A stretch of DNA of 31,042 nt, from positions 1-31,042 of the forward strand of contig DDQG01000031.1 in NCBI GenBank assembly GCA_002342585.1, given 5' to 3'. How positions within the stretch are numbered: the first letter of the stretch is position 1; each line of letters starts with the position of its first letter. A program made the translations under genes and the position numbers. The notes below the pieces were generated by a model. It was not told the DNA's origin. It made no database searches and saw nothing but the letters and a program-made list of their open reading frames with translations. Below, in pieces: positions 23,893 through 31,042 of this stretch. The stretch comes from Prevotellaceae bacterium UBA2448. Its GTDB lineage: Bacteria; Bacteroidota; Bacteroidia; Bacteroidales; Bacteroidaceae.

Positions 23893-25042
23893 TGAGTCTT
23901 CTCATACCCTCTTCAACGAGGGAACGACGTGTGGCGAGGTTTATACGAATGTAACCCTCGCCTGTTTTTTCTCCATACATAGTACCTGGATTCACATACA
24001 CCTTGCCTTCTTTCTGCAACAAACTGCAAAGTTCTGCAGACTTCAGTCCCAGGGCTTTCACATCTGCCCACATCAGATAAGTTCCCTGCAACTCAGTAAT
24101 CTTCACTTCTGGCAAATCCTTTTCTATCATACCCTTTGCCAAAAGATAGTTTCCGTGGATATATTCACAGAGTTCATCCAACCATTCCTCTCCTTCTTTG
24201 CTGTACGCAGCCTGCAGGGCAATCACTCCGAACGGATTCACATCACACACCTCGTTTATGTTGATAGCCTTATCAATCCGAGCTCTCGCATCACTATTTT
24301 CCGTAATGATATTAGCTATCTGCAGTCCTGCTATATTATAAGCCTTGCTTGGCGACACGCATACAACACAATTCTGGGCAAATTCTTCTGATATAGAAGC
24401 AAATGGAGTGTATGGTGATTCTTTTGAATAAACAAATTCGCAATGTATCTCGTCACTAACCACGAACACGCCATTCTTCAGACATATATTCCCCATTCGT
24501 GTCAGTTCCTCCTTTGTCCACACCCTGCCTACAGGATTATGAGGGTTGCACAACACGAACACCTTCACCTTCGGGTCGGCACATTTCTTTTCGAAGTCTT
24601 CCCAATCCACACTTACGCTTTCGCCTTGCAGCAAAGGGTTTTTCACCACTTCGCAACCATTATTCCTGATGCTTGAGAAGAAACAATTATATACAGGAGT
24701 TTGGATAAGCACCTTCTCGCCTTCCTTTGCCAAAGCCTTGATGATAGCAGACAGAGCCGGAACCACACCACTTGTGTAGATGAAAGCCTGTTTTCCGCTA
24801 ATCTTCCACCCGTGTCTGCGGCTAAACCAGTCTATCGTAGCCTTATAAAAACTGTCTGGCACGAAAGTATATCCGTAGCAACCGTGTTCCATTCTTTCCT
24901 TCAGAGCCTTCGTGATGCATGGAGCTGTTTCGAAGTCCATATCTGCCACCCACATAGGAATAATTTCGGGGTCGTCAAACTCATCCCACTTCACGCAGTT
25001 TGTGCCACGTCTATCAATTTGCTTATCAAAATTATATTTCAT
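23861..25042 (-). CDS. MalY/PatB-family PLP-dependent cystathionine beta-lyase (aminotransferase fold)
   Basis: A 393-residue fold-type I PLP enzyme. The start 'WDEFDDPEIIPMWVADMDF' is the hallmark of MalY/PatB C-S lyases. 'NPHNPVGRVW' and 'VSDEIHCEFVY' follow, and K233 in 'SPSKAYNIAG' is the expected PLP lysine. The likely reaction is beta-elimination of cystathionine or cystine, yielding a thiol, pyruvate and ammonia. The ATG overlaps the DUF3737 stop by four bases (ATGA type), so the two are translationally coupled. It is last in the valS operon. The 3' end overlaps convergent panD by 32 bp. Confidence 0.93.
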   Translation of the reverse strand: MKYNFDKQIDRRGTNCVKWDEFDDPEIIPMWVADMDFETAPCITKALKERMEHGCYGYTFVPDSFYKATIDWFSRRHGWKISGKQAFIYTSGVVPALSAIIKALAKEGEKVLIQTPVYNCFFSSIRNNGCEVVKNPLLQGESVSVDWEDFEKKCADPKVKVFVLCNPHNPVGRVWTKEELTRMGNICLKNGVFVVSDEIHCEFVYSKESPYTPFASISEEFAQNCVVCVSPSKAYNIAGLQIANIITENSDARARIDKAININEVCDVNPFGVIALQAAYSKEGEEWLDELCEYIHGNYLLAKGMIEKDLPEVKITELQGTYLMWADVKALGLKSAELCSLLQKEGKVYVNPGTMYGEKTGEGYIRINLATRRSLVEEGMRRLIRVCCQHLGR

Positions 25043-25890
25043 TTTCCTTCAACTATTACTTTAGCATCAGCAGGAGCCTTTTGGTTCTCGTCCCAAATGA
25101 TTTCCCCTACCTTTCCTTCCACTCTCACAGTTCCACTTGTAGGGTTCTTAATGCTGTGAACATCCCCCTTGATTGTTCCGTTCACGGTAGAGTATTCCAG
25201 TATCAGATTTGCGTCATCTCCGAAGGTACAATCCTCCAGTATGAGTCCGTCAACATAACAGAGCAACTGTTCACCAGTCAGATGACATCGTACGAATTTT
25301 ATGTTCTTTCCGTACCAGGCAAGATACTCTCCGTTTATCTCTGAGTCGTAGATAGTTACGTTCTCCGATTCCCAAAACGAATCCTTTGAATTTATCAGAG
25401 CATTATGTATCTCCACGTTTTTGGCATATTGGAACCCATAATTACCTTCCTGTCGGTAGTTTTCAAGATAAATATTCTCCGAATGCATGAAGGCATAGTC
25501 GCAATTCTCTATCTTCACATTCTTCATGCGTATATTCTTGCAGTCCCACAGATACTGTTCCCCGTTCGGGAAATCAGTATTCTCCACATCGATGCCATCC
25601 ATCCTACGGAACAGCTTCGGAGCATCTACCTTACAGTTTGTCATCTTCACCCTGCGCGAATACCACAGACTGCTTCGGGCACTCTCGGCAAAGTAGCAAT
25701 TATTCACCTTGAAGTCGTCGGTTTCCCAAAACACATACTTACCTTCGAAGGTACAGCCTTCAGCTTCTATATTACTACTTTCCTTAATCGACGACTCACC
25801 CACATGTATGGTCACATCCTCCAGTCTGAGGTTATGGGATGCATACAGCGGACGTTCGCCACCAAATTCCTTATTCTTTATAATTTCCAT
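25039..25890 (-). CDS. DUF3737 family protein, right-handed beta-helix
   Basis: A 283-residue protein with repeated short strands of the pattern 'hydrophobic-N-C-x-F' every 20-25 residues ('VNNCYFAESAR', 'MTNCKVDAPKLF', 'LEDCTFGDDANL'), typical of a parallel beta-helix. The N-terminus 'FGGERPLYASHNLRLEDVTI' matches DUF3737. No signal peptide is evident, so it is probably cytoplasmic. The function is unknown. It is 18 bp downstream of the MATE gene and overlaps the PLP lyase gene; the coupling suggests a joint role with the lyase, which is inference. Confidence 0.9.
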   Translation of the reverse strand: MEIIKNKEFGGERPLYASHNLRLEDVTIHVGESSIKESSNIEAEGCTFEGKYVFWETDDFKVNNCYFAESARSSLWYSRRVKMTNCKVDAPKLFRRMDGIDVENTDFPNGEQYLWDCKNIRMKNVKIENCDYAFMHSENIYLENYRQEGNYGFQYAKNVEIHNALINSKDSFWESENVTIYDSEINGEYLAWYGKNIKFVRCHLTGEQLLCYVDGLILEDCTFGDDANLILEYSTVNGTIKGDVHSIKNPTSGTVRVEGKVGEIIWDENQKAPADAKVIVEGK

Positions 25891-25908
25891 TTAATAAATA
25901 ATGTATTC

Positions 25909-27339
25909 TTATCCTTTCAGTTCTTCTTTCACTTCCGAAACACTTTCCTTCGTCCAACTTCTGCCCATCAGTCTGATAATGAACACAAGTCCTCGCCAGC
26001 AGAGTTCTATGCACATAGCAATCCACACACCTCTGAGTCCCATCGTCGGTGCCAGGATAGTAGCCAGCGTGAGTCGCACAATCCATATGCTGCCCAGGTT
26101 CAGAACACTCGGAATCAGAGTATTTCCAGAACCTACGAAAGCCCCATAAGCCACTATGCTTGCAGCAAACATAGGTTCTGCCCAAGCCTCAATACGAAGT
26201 ACCTCAGCACCCAGATCTATCACATTCCGGTCGTTCGTCACTATACTCATCATCTCTGGTGCAAACACAGCCATCAGCAGTCCCATCAGAGCCATAACCG
26301 ACATACCCAGAGCCATAGAAATCCACGCAAAACTCCTCATCAGGTCTTTACGTCCTGCTCCGGCACTCTGTCCCACCATCGTTGTGGTAGCTTCTGAAAT
26401 ACCGTATCCGGGCATATAGCACAGACTTTCTATATTGATTCCGAAGGTGTTGGCAGCAATGGCTACCGAACCCAGCGGAGCAATAATTCGTGTGATAGCT
26501 ATCTGAGCTCCACACATAACCCCTCGCTCCAGTCCTATTGGCGAACCAATTCTGAGTACACTCTTCAGGGTTTCTTTCTTGGGTAGGAAAGTCAGCATAC
26601 TCCATGCTCCTGTAGCAGCTGCATCCAGAGCGAAACGGAGTCGTTCGTCCTTCATCGTCAGGTAGTACATCATCAGCACCATAGTGATTATGTAAGCCAC
26701 GAGAGTACCTACGGCAGCACCTTTTGTACCCATATTCAGTCCAAAGATAAACACATAGTTGAACAGCATGTCCAGCACGCACATCAACGCATTCAGAAAA
26801 CTCGGTACCTTTATATTACCCGAACATCTCAGACTGGCTGCTGCCAGCATATTCATCTCCAGCACGGGGAAGGCTATTGCCACGATGCTGAAATACTCCG
26901 AAGCGCCTTTGCACAGAGCTTTCTCGGCTCCCAACCAATGTGGCAGCATAGGAGCAATGGCGAGTCCTATACACATTATCATCAGTCCGAATCCCAGACA
27001 AGCCACCATACCCTGTCGCACTATGTTTCTGGCACCCTCTCCGTCCTCAGCCCCTACTCTGTGGGCTACCTGTACGGCAAAACCAGTTGCAAAAGCACTA
27101 CACAAACCGCCAAACATCCAGATAGTTGTGGAAACGAGTCCTACGGTAGCCGACTCCAGCGTGCCAAGATGTCCCAGCATCGCAGCATCGATTATCTGCA
27201 TAGCTACCGACGAAATCTGTGCCACCATTGCCGGCAGACTCAACAAAACAGTAAGTCGCAGCTTTTCTTGCCACGACATACTTCTTGCGCCTTTTCTGAC
27301 TAAGCTAAGAAGTTCATCTTTCGACATGCTTCTTGCCAT
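25909..27339 (-). CDS. MATE-family efflux transporter
   Basis: A 476-residue integral membrane protein with about 12 hydrophobic segments and the two-fold MATE layout. The first repeat starts 'LSLPAMVAQISSVAMQIIDA' and continues 'MLGHLGTLESATVGL'. The second repeat has 'IGLERGVMCGAQIAITRI' and 'ANTFGINIESLCYMPG'. MATE proteins export cationic drugs or metabolites against Na+ or H+. The ATG lies 6 bp after the valS stop; Met5 is an alternative start. The substrate cannot be told from sequence. Confidence 0.93.
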   Translation of the reverse strand: MARSMSKDELLSLVRKGARSMSWQEKLRLTVLLSLPAMVAQISSVAMQIIDAAMLGHLGTLESATVGLVSTTIWMFGGLCSAFATGFAVQVAHRVGAEDGEGARNIVRQGMVACLGFGLMIMCIGLAIAPMLPHWLGAEKALCKGASEYFSIVAIAFPVLEMNMLAAASLRCSGNIKVPSFLNALMCVLDMLFNYVFIFGLNMGTKGAAVGTLVAYIITMVLMMYYLTMKDERLRFALDAAATGAWSMLTFLPKKETLKSVLRIGSPIGLERGVMCGAQIAITRIIAPLGSVAIAANTFGINIESLCYMPGYGISEATTTMVGQSAGAGRKDLMRSFAWISMALGMSVMALMGLLMAVFAPEMMSIVTNDRNVIDLGAEVLRIEAWAEPMFAASIVAYGAFVGSGNTLIPSVLNLGSIWIVRLTLATILAPTMGLRGVWIAMCIELCWRGLVFIIRLMGRSWTKESVSEVKEELKG

Positions 27340-27345
27340 ACACTG

Positions 27346-30096
27346 TTATTTCAGTTTAGCCAGACTTTCAGTTATAGTTGCAATCTTTGACTCTGCGTCA
27401 GCCTGTTTCTTGCGTTCCAGTTCTACTACCTGTGCAGGAGCATTAGCTACAAAACGTTCGTTCGAGAGTTTCTTCTGTACACTTACGAGGAATCCCTGCA
27501 AGTGCTTCAGTTCAGCTTCCAACTTCTGTATTTCAGCCTCAGTATCAATGAGGTTACCCAGTTGCACAGCATATTCTGTAGTACCAATCATGAATGCAGA
27601 AGTACCGTCGCTCTTCTCATCTACATACTTGATATCGGAGAGCGAAGCCATCTTGTTGATGGTCTGACTCAGAGCCTCGTCCTTCGTGACGTTATCAGCT
27701 CCTGCGGCAACTACCTCCAGGGTGAGTGGTTCGCGTGGAGAGATATTCTTACTCTGGCGTACAGCACGCACACCTGAAACCACCTGCTTCAGTTCTTCGT
27801 ACTTAGCAATGATATCGGCATCCTTAGCAGTAGGAGCAGCGAGTTCGAGCGGACTTACCATGATGCTCTCGCCATCCTTGCGTTCTGCGATGTGCTGGAA
27901 CAGTTCCTCCGTGATAAACGGCATGAACGGATGAATAATCTTCATCAGTTGTTCGAAGAAACAGAGGGTTTCCTTCAGAGTCTTCTGATCTATCGGAGCC
28001 TGATAAGCAGGTTTAATCATTTCCAGATACCAGCCGGAGAACTCGTCGGTAAACAGTTTGAATACAGACATAAGAGCTTCGTTCAGGCGGTACTTGCTAT
28101 ACAGGTCGTTAATCTCCTCGTATGCAGTCTTTATCTTTGCTTCCATCCAAGCCGACGCATTTGCGTTGCTCAGAGGCTGTTGCAAGCTGTTATCTACCTG
28201 CCAGCCCTGAACCAGTCGGAAGGCATTCCATATCTTATTACAGAAAGCAGCACCCTGCTGACAGAGTTGTTCGTCGAACAGGATATCATTTCCTGCAGGT
28301 GCTGAGAGCAGCATACCCATACGCACTCCGTCAGCTCCGTACTGGTCAATGAGTCCCAGCGGGTCTGGTGAGTTTCCGAGCGACTTCGACATCTTGCGTC
28401 CCAACTTATCACGAACGATACCTGTGAAGTAAACACTACGGAAAGGCACATCCTTCAGGTACTCCTCGCCTGCCATAATCATGCGGGCTACCCAGAAGAA
28501 GATAATGTCCGGACCAGTCACGAGTACCGATGTAGGATAATAGTACTTAATCTCTTCGTTGCCCGGATTGTTTATTCCGTCGAACAGACTGATTGGCCAC
28601 AACCAGGAAGAGAACCAAGTGTCCAGAGCATCTTCGTCGCGCTGCAACATATCCATCGTTATGTTCTTGCCGTATTTCTCCTGAGCTTTCTTCAGAGCAT
28701 CTTCAGGTGTCAGGGCAACTACATACTTCTCCTCTTCGTTTTCGTTTTCGTTTTGGTTTTCGTTAACAAAGTACGCCGGAATGCGGTGTCCCCACCACAG
28801 CTGACGACTGATACACCAGTCCTGTATATTCTCCAGCCAGTTGCGGTAAGTAGTCACATACTTCGTTGGGTAGAACTTAATCTTACCCTCGAGTACTGGT
28901 GGCAGAGCGATGTCAGCAAAGTGTTTCATATTGAGGAACCACTGTTTGCAGAGACGTGGTTCTACGGCAGTATCTGAGTTGCGCTCCGAATAACCTACCT
29001 TATTATCGTAGTCCTCAATCTTCTCCATCAGTCCTGCAGCCTGCAAATCGATAGCAATCTGCTTGCGCACATCCATACGATCCTGACCTACATACAGTCC
29101 TGCTGCCTCGCTCAGGGTTCCGTCCGGATTGAAAATATCGATAGTCTCCAGGTTGTGAGTCTTACCCAGAGCATAGTCGTTGGCATCGTGAGCTGGAGTC
29201 ACCTTCAGACAGCCTGTACCGAATTCTATATCCACGTATCTGTCCTCGATAACCGGAATCACACGGTTCACCAGTGGCACAATCACCTTATGACCTCTCA
29301 GCCACTGGTTCTTCGGGTCTTTCGGGTTGATACACATAGCCGTATCACCCATGATAGTCTCCGGACGGGTAGTAGCCACAACAGCATAATAACCCTTCGA
29401 ATCCTTATGAATCACGTTACCTTCCTGAGTCAGAGTCTCGATAGACACCTTACCGCCTACCGACTGCAGGTTTTCCGGATCAGCTACATAATACTTCAGA
29501 TAGAACAGTTTGCTCTTCTCATCGCGGTAGATAACCTCCTCAGTGGAGAGTACGGTCTGAGCCTTAGGGTCCCAGTTTACCATACGCAGACCGCGATAAA
29601 TCAAACCCTTGTCGTACAAATCTACGAACACCTTCATAACGCTTTCGCTACGTTTCTCGTCCATAGTGAAAGCCGTACGATCCCAGTCGCAGCTTGCACC
29701 CAGTCGGCGCAACTGTTTCAGGATGATGCCACCGTGTTCGTCAGTCCATGCCCAAGCATGTTTCAAGAACTCCTCACGAGTCAGGTCGCGCTTCTTGATA
29801 CCCTGTTCTGCCAGTCGGTTTACCACCTTAGCCTCAGTAGCAATCGAGGCGTGGTCTGTACCTGGCACCCAACAAGCATTCTTGCCGTCGAGTCGAGCCT
29901 TACGCACCAGAATATCCTGAATAGTATTATTCAGCATGTGTCCCATGTGGAGCACACCCGTCACGTTTGGTGGCGGAATAACTATTGTATATGGTTCACG
30001 ACCATCAGGTTTGCTGGCGAACAACTTATTGTCAATCCAGTACTGGTACCATCTCTTCTCAATCTCCTGTGGAGAGTACTTACTTGCTAATTCCAT
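27346..30096 (-). CDS. valS: Valyl-tRNA synthetase with a low-complexity insert
   Basis: A 916-residue class I synthetase that charges tRNA-Val. The HIGH motif appears as HMGH at 50-53 in 'PPNVTGVLHMGHML', the editing domain follows ('ATTRPETIMGDTA' at 241-253), and KMSKS is at 568-572. The C-terminal 60 residues form the usual coiled coil ('EAEIQKLEAELKHLQGF'). Just after 'WWGHRIPAYFV' in the catalytic domain lies an unusual acidic Asn-rich stretch, residues 445-456 (NENQNENENEEE), where relatives have a short loop. It heads the operon valS-MATE-DUF3737-patB. A -7-like element (TATCTTTG) precedes it. Confidence 0.96.
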   Translation of the reverse strand: MELASKYSPQEIEKRWYQYWIDNKLFASKPDGREPYTIVIPPPNVTGVLHMGHMLNNTIQDILVRKARLDGKNACWVPGTDHASIATEAKVVNRLAEQGIKKRDLTREEFLKHAWAWTDEHGGIILKQLRRLGASCDWDRTAFTMDEKRSESVMKVFVDLYDKGLIYRGLRMVNWDPKAQTVLSTEEVIYRDEKSKLFYLKYYVADPENLQSVGGKVSIETLTQEGNVIHKDSKGYYAVVATTRPETIMGDTAMCINPKDPKNQWLRGHKVIVPLVNRVIPVIEDRYVDIEFGTGCLKVTPAHDANDYALGKTHNLETIDIFNPDGTLSEAAGLYVGQDRMDVRKQIAIDLQAAGLMEKIEDYDNKVGYSERNSDTAVEPRLCKQWFLNMKHFADIALPPVLEGKIKFYPTKYVTTYRNWLENIQDWCISRQLWWGHRIPAYFVNENQNENENEEEKYVVALTPEDALKKAQEKYGKNITMDMLQRDEDALDTWFSSWLWPISLFDGINNPGNEEIKYYYPTSVLVTGPDIIFFWVARMIMAGEEYLKDVPFRSVYFTGIVRDKLGRKMSKSLGNSPDPLGLIDQYGADGVRMGMLLSAPAGNDILFDEQLCQQGAAFCNKIWNAFRLVQGWQVDNSLQQPLSNANASAWMEAKIKTAYEEINDLYSKYRLNEALMSVFKLFTDEFSGWYLEMIKPAYQAPIDQKTLKETLCFFEQLMKIIHPFMPFITEELFQHIAERKDGESIMVSPLELAAPTAKDADIIAKYEELKQVVSGVRAVRQSKNISPREPLTLEVVAAGADNVTKDEALSQTINKMASLSDIKYVDEKSDGTSAFMIGTTEYAVQLGNLIDTEAEIQKLEAELKHLQGFLVSVQKKLSNERFVANAPAQVVELERKKQADAESKIATITESLAKLK
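28729..28764 (-). repeat. GAAAAC-type hexamer repeat inside valS
   Basis: On the coding strand the segment consists of AACGAA and AACCAA hexamers, giving Asn-Glu and Asn-Gln pairs. The 15-mer AACGAAAACCAAAAC found here also occurs in the tails of both HU-like genes at the window edges. It keeps the valS frame because the unit is six bases. Confidence 0.85.
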
Positions 30097-30128
30097 TGGT
30101 GTCTATCTGTATTTTTTCAAATTTCGTG

Positions 30129-30136
30129 CAAAGATA
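30129..30136 (-). promoter_or_regulatory. Candidate -7 element of the valS operon
   Basis: On the minus strand the sequence is TATCTTTG, an exact TAnnTTTG match, 33 bp before the valS ATG. No clear -33 TTTG is seen at 19-20 bp spacing, so the call rests on the -7 motif and position. Confidence 0.5.
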
Positions 30137-30160
30137 CGCTGATTTTTTGGATTTTTCCAC

Positions 30161-30168
30161 TACTTTTG
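30161..30168 (+). promoter_or_regulatory. Candidate -7 element of the HD-domain gene
   Basis: TACTTTTG fits TAnnTTTG, 36 bp before the GTG start. A TTTG lies upstream at 30146-30149 but the 11-bp spacing is too short. It would be divergent from, and only about 25 bp away from, the valS -7 element. Confidence 0.4.
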
Positions 30169-30204
30169 CACAAAATATAATAACCAAACTTTAAACTTTT
30201 CATC

Positions 30205-30741
30205 GTGGACTATCAGAAAATAATCGATAAGTATTATCCTGAAGAGAATGAACTCAAACACATTCTCATGGTACATTCGCGTCTTGTAGCCGACAAGGCG
30301 CTTCGCATTGTGGATAACCACCCCGAACTCCGTGCCGACCGTCAGTTTGTTGAAGAAGCCGCCATGCTCCATGACATAGGCATCTTCCTTACCAACGCCC
30401 CAAGCATATACTGTTTCGGCACCGAACCCTACATCCGTCACGGCATCCTCGGAGCCCAACTCGTGCGCAACGAAGGCTACGAACTCCATGCCCGCGTATG
30501 CGAACGCCACACAGGTTCTGGCATCACCATTGCCGACATACAGAAACAGTCCCTACCCCTTCCGTTGCAGGACTACCTCCCTGTCACCATCGAAGAACAG
30601 ATTATTTGCTATGCCGACAAATTCTTCTCCAAAACTCACCTCGAATACGAACGCACAGTAGATGAGGCTTGCAACAAACTACTCAAATTCGGAGAAGACG
30701 ACACCGCCCGCTTCCGTGCCTGGGCAAAAATCTTTGAATAA
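30205..30741 (+). CDS. HD-domain phosphohydrolase-like protein
   Basis: A 178-residue protein with a metal-binding HD domain. Candidate ligands are H24 ('MVHSR'), H56-D57 in 'AMLHDIGIF', H79 in 'RHGILGA', H101 in 'CERHTGSG' and D137 in 'CYADKFFSKTH'. The pattern fits the small HDIG-type family of unknown substrate, probably a nucleotide phosphohydrolase. The start is GTG at 30205, giving the normal family beginning (DYQKIIDKYYPE). It is a single-gene unit, divergent from valS and convergent with the second HU-like gene. Confidence 0.88.
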   Translation: MDYQKIIDKYYPEENELKHILMVHSRLVADKALRIVDNHPELRADRQFVEEAAMLHDIGIFLTNAPSIYCFGTEPYIRHGILGAQLVRNEGYELHARVCERHTGSGITIADIQKQSLPLPLQDYLPVTIEEQIICYADKFFSKTHLEYERTVDEACNKLLKFGEDDTARFRAWAKIFE

Positions 30742-30787
30742 CGAAACACGAAAACTATTCGTGTGATTCGTGAAGATAGAAAAAAAT

Positions 30788-30816
30788 GAGCCGACAAACT
30801 AATGTCAGCTCTTTTT
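30788..30816. terminator. Bidirectional terminator between the HD gene and the right HU-like gene
   Basis: Arms 30788-30796 and 30803-30811 form a 9-bp stem with a six-base loop. Rightward it has one mismatch and is followed by five T. Leftward, serving the HU-like gene, the mismatch becomes a G-T pair and the stem is followed by A and seven T, so it is stronger in that direction. Confidence 0.75.
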
Positions 30817-30829
30817 GTCTAAAGACAAT

Positions 30830-30862
30830 AATGGTTAGTGGTTAGAGGTTAATGGTTAGTGA
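30830..30862. repeat. 33-bp GGTTA-rich repeat, copy 2 (matches 2008-2040)
   Basis: Three mismatches out of 33 to the copy upstream of hpt, same orientation. It is followed by two near-tandem units of GTCTTTC (30864-30877) and then the end of the HU-like gene, so it lies in that gene's 3' untranslated region. Confidence 0.7.
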
Positions 30863-30879
30863 CGTCTTTCGTCTTTCGT

Positions 30880-31042
30880 TTAAGACTCGTCCATACCATC
30901 CTCGGTACCGCCACCTCCGTTGCCACCATTATCGTCTGGTTCAGGGTTGCTGCCTCCTTGGTTTTGGTTACCACCTTGGTTTTGGTTTTCGTTACCATCG
31001 GTCTTGCCGTCAGTGTCGCCATCACTTGGAGTGATTGCATCA
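30880..31042 (-). CDS. C-terminal tail of a second HU-like protein (5' end outside window)
   Basis: The frame is open from the window edge to the TAA at 30882-30880, giving 53 complete codons. The visible part is all low complexity: Asn-Glu and Asn-Gln pairs (NENQNQ, NQNQ), Gly runs, then an ending with GGGGTED and MDES. The end is close to that of the left HU-like gene at both protein and DNA level (GGAGGTGGCGG shared, same GTED..DES finish). The HU domain itself lies outside, so the family is inferred from the tail. No ATG is visible in the fragment. Confidence 0.65.
   Translation of the reverse strand, partial: DAITPSDGDTDGKTDGNENQNQGGNQNQGGSNPEPDDNGGNGGGGTEDGMDES

Noticed and set aside
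25405..26397. 330-codon plus-strand frame over DUF3737 and MATE
   Set aside because: It crosses two real minus-strand genes, and its Ser/His-rich translation resembles nothing; an antisense artefact.
29155..30090. 311-codon plus-strand frame opposite valS
   Set aside because: Antisense shadow of the conserved valS N-terminal half; no domain or start signal.
30746..30764. Hairpin ACACGAA / TTCGTGT after the HD gene as a terminator
   Set aside because: The 7-bp stem is perfect but there is no T-run after it; the stem at 30788-30811 is the better terminator.

Overview
The window looks like chromosome from a Bacteroidales bacterium, most likely Prevotella/Segatella-like. Supporting signs are Bacteroidetes-type promoter elements (TTTG near -33, TAnnTTTG near -7), the near absence of Shine-Dalgarno sites, and several families largely confined to this phylum (DUF4494, DUF5686, the DUF5112/5113-type tandem kinase, HU-like proteins with Gly/Asn-rich tails). 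I see no tRNA, rRNA, transposase, phage gene or CRISPR array. Species assignment is inference.

Layout. The left edge (1-453) holds the end of an HU-like DNA-binding protein. A 304-bp repeat-filled gap with a terminator follows, then a convergent iron-containing alcohol dehydrogenase (758-1942, minus). From 2077 to 8868 runs a plus-strand housekeeping cluster with very tight junctions: hpt, adk, obgE, pgeF, phoH, purC, aroE and an alpha/beta hydrolase. It combines purine salvage and synthesis, nucleotide balance, ribosome maturation and the shikimate pathway.

From 22532 down to 8859 lies a long minus-strand block with three parts. First comes an envelope trio (signal-peptide-bearing phospholipase D/cardiolipin synthase-like protein, GHL10-type glycosidase, DUF5686 outer-membrane protein). 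Next are a PurF homologue lacking its N-terminal catalytic cysteine, DUF4494 and a YggS-type PLP protein. Last is a regulatory group: Crp/Fnr regulator, a 1148-residue double sensor kinase, a response regulator and a small membrane protein. Then come panC-panD (plus, with a canonical promoter) and a second minus-strand operon, valS-MATE-DUF3737-patB (30096 to 23861). An HD-domain protein (plus) and the end of a second HU-like gene (minus) close the window.

The most unusual layer is repetitive DNA. Three short dispersed repeat families (33 bp; 87/95 bp; GGTTA-rich 33 bp) occur twice each. Their copies supply the stop codons of hpt and pgeF and apparently the TTG start of phoH. A hexamer-type repeat (GAAAAC/CAAAAC) codes for the Asn/Glu/Gln tails of both HU-like proteins, for an acidic Asn-rich insert inside valyl-tRNA synthetase, and sits untranslated between hpt and adk. 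The two other points that most deserve checking are the kinase, whose ATP-binding site and His box lie in different halves of one chain, and the PurF homologue without a glutaminase nucleophile. I did not find a defence system or another clearly new multi-gene system.
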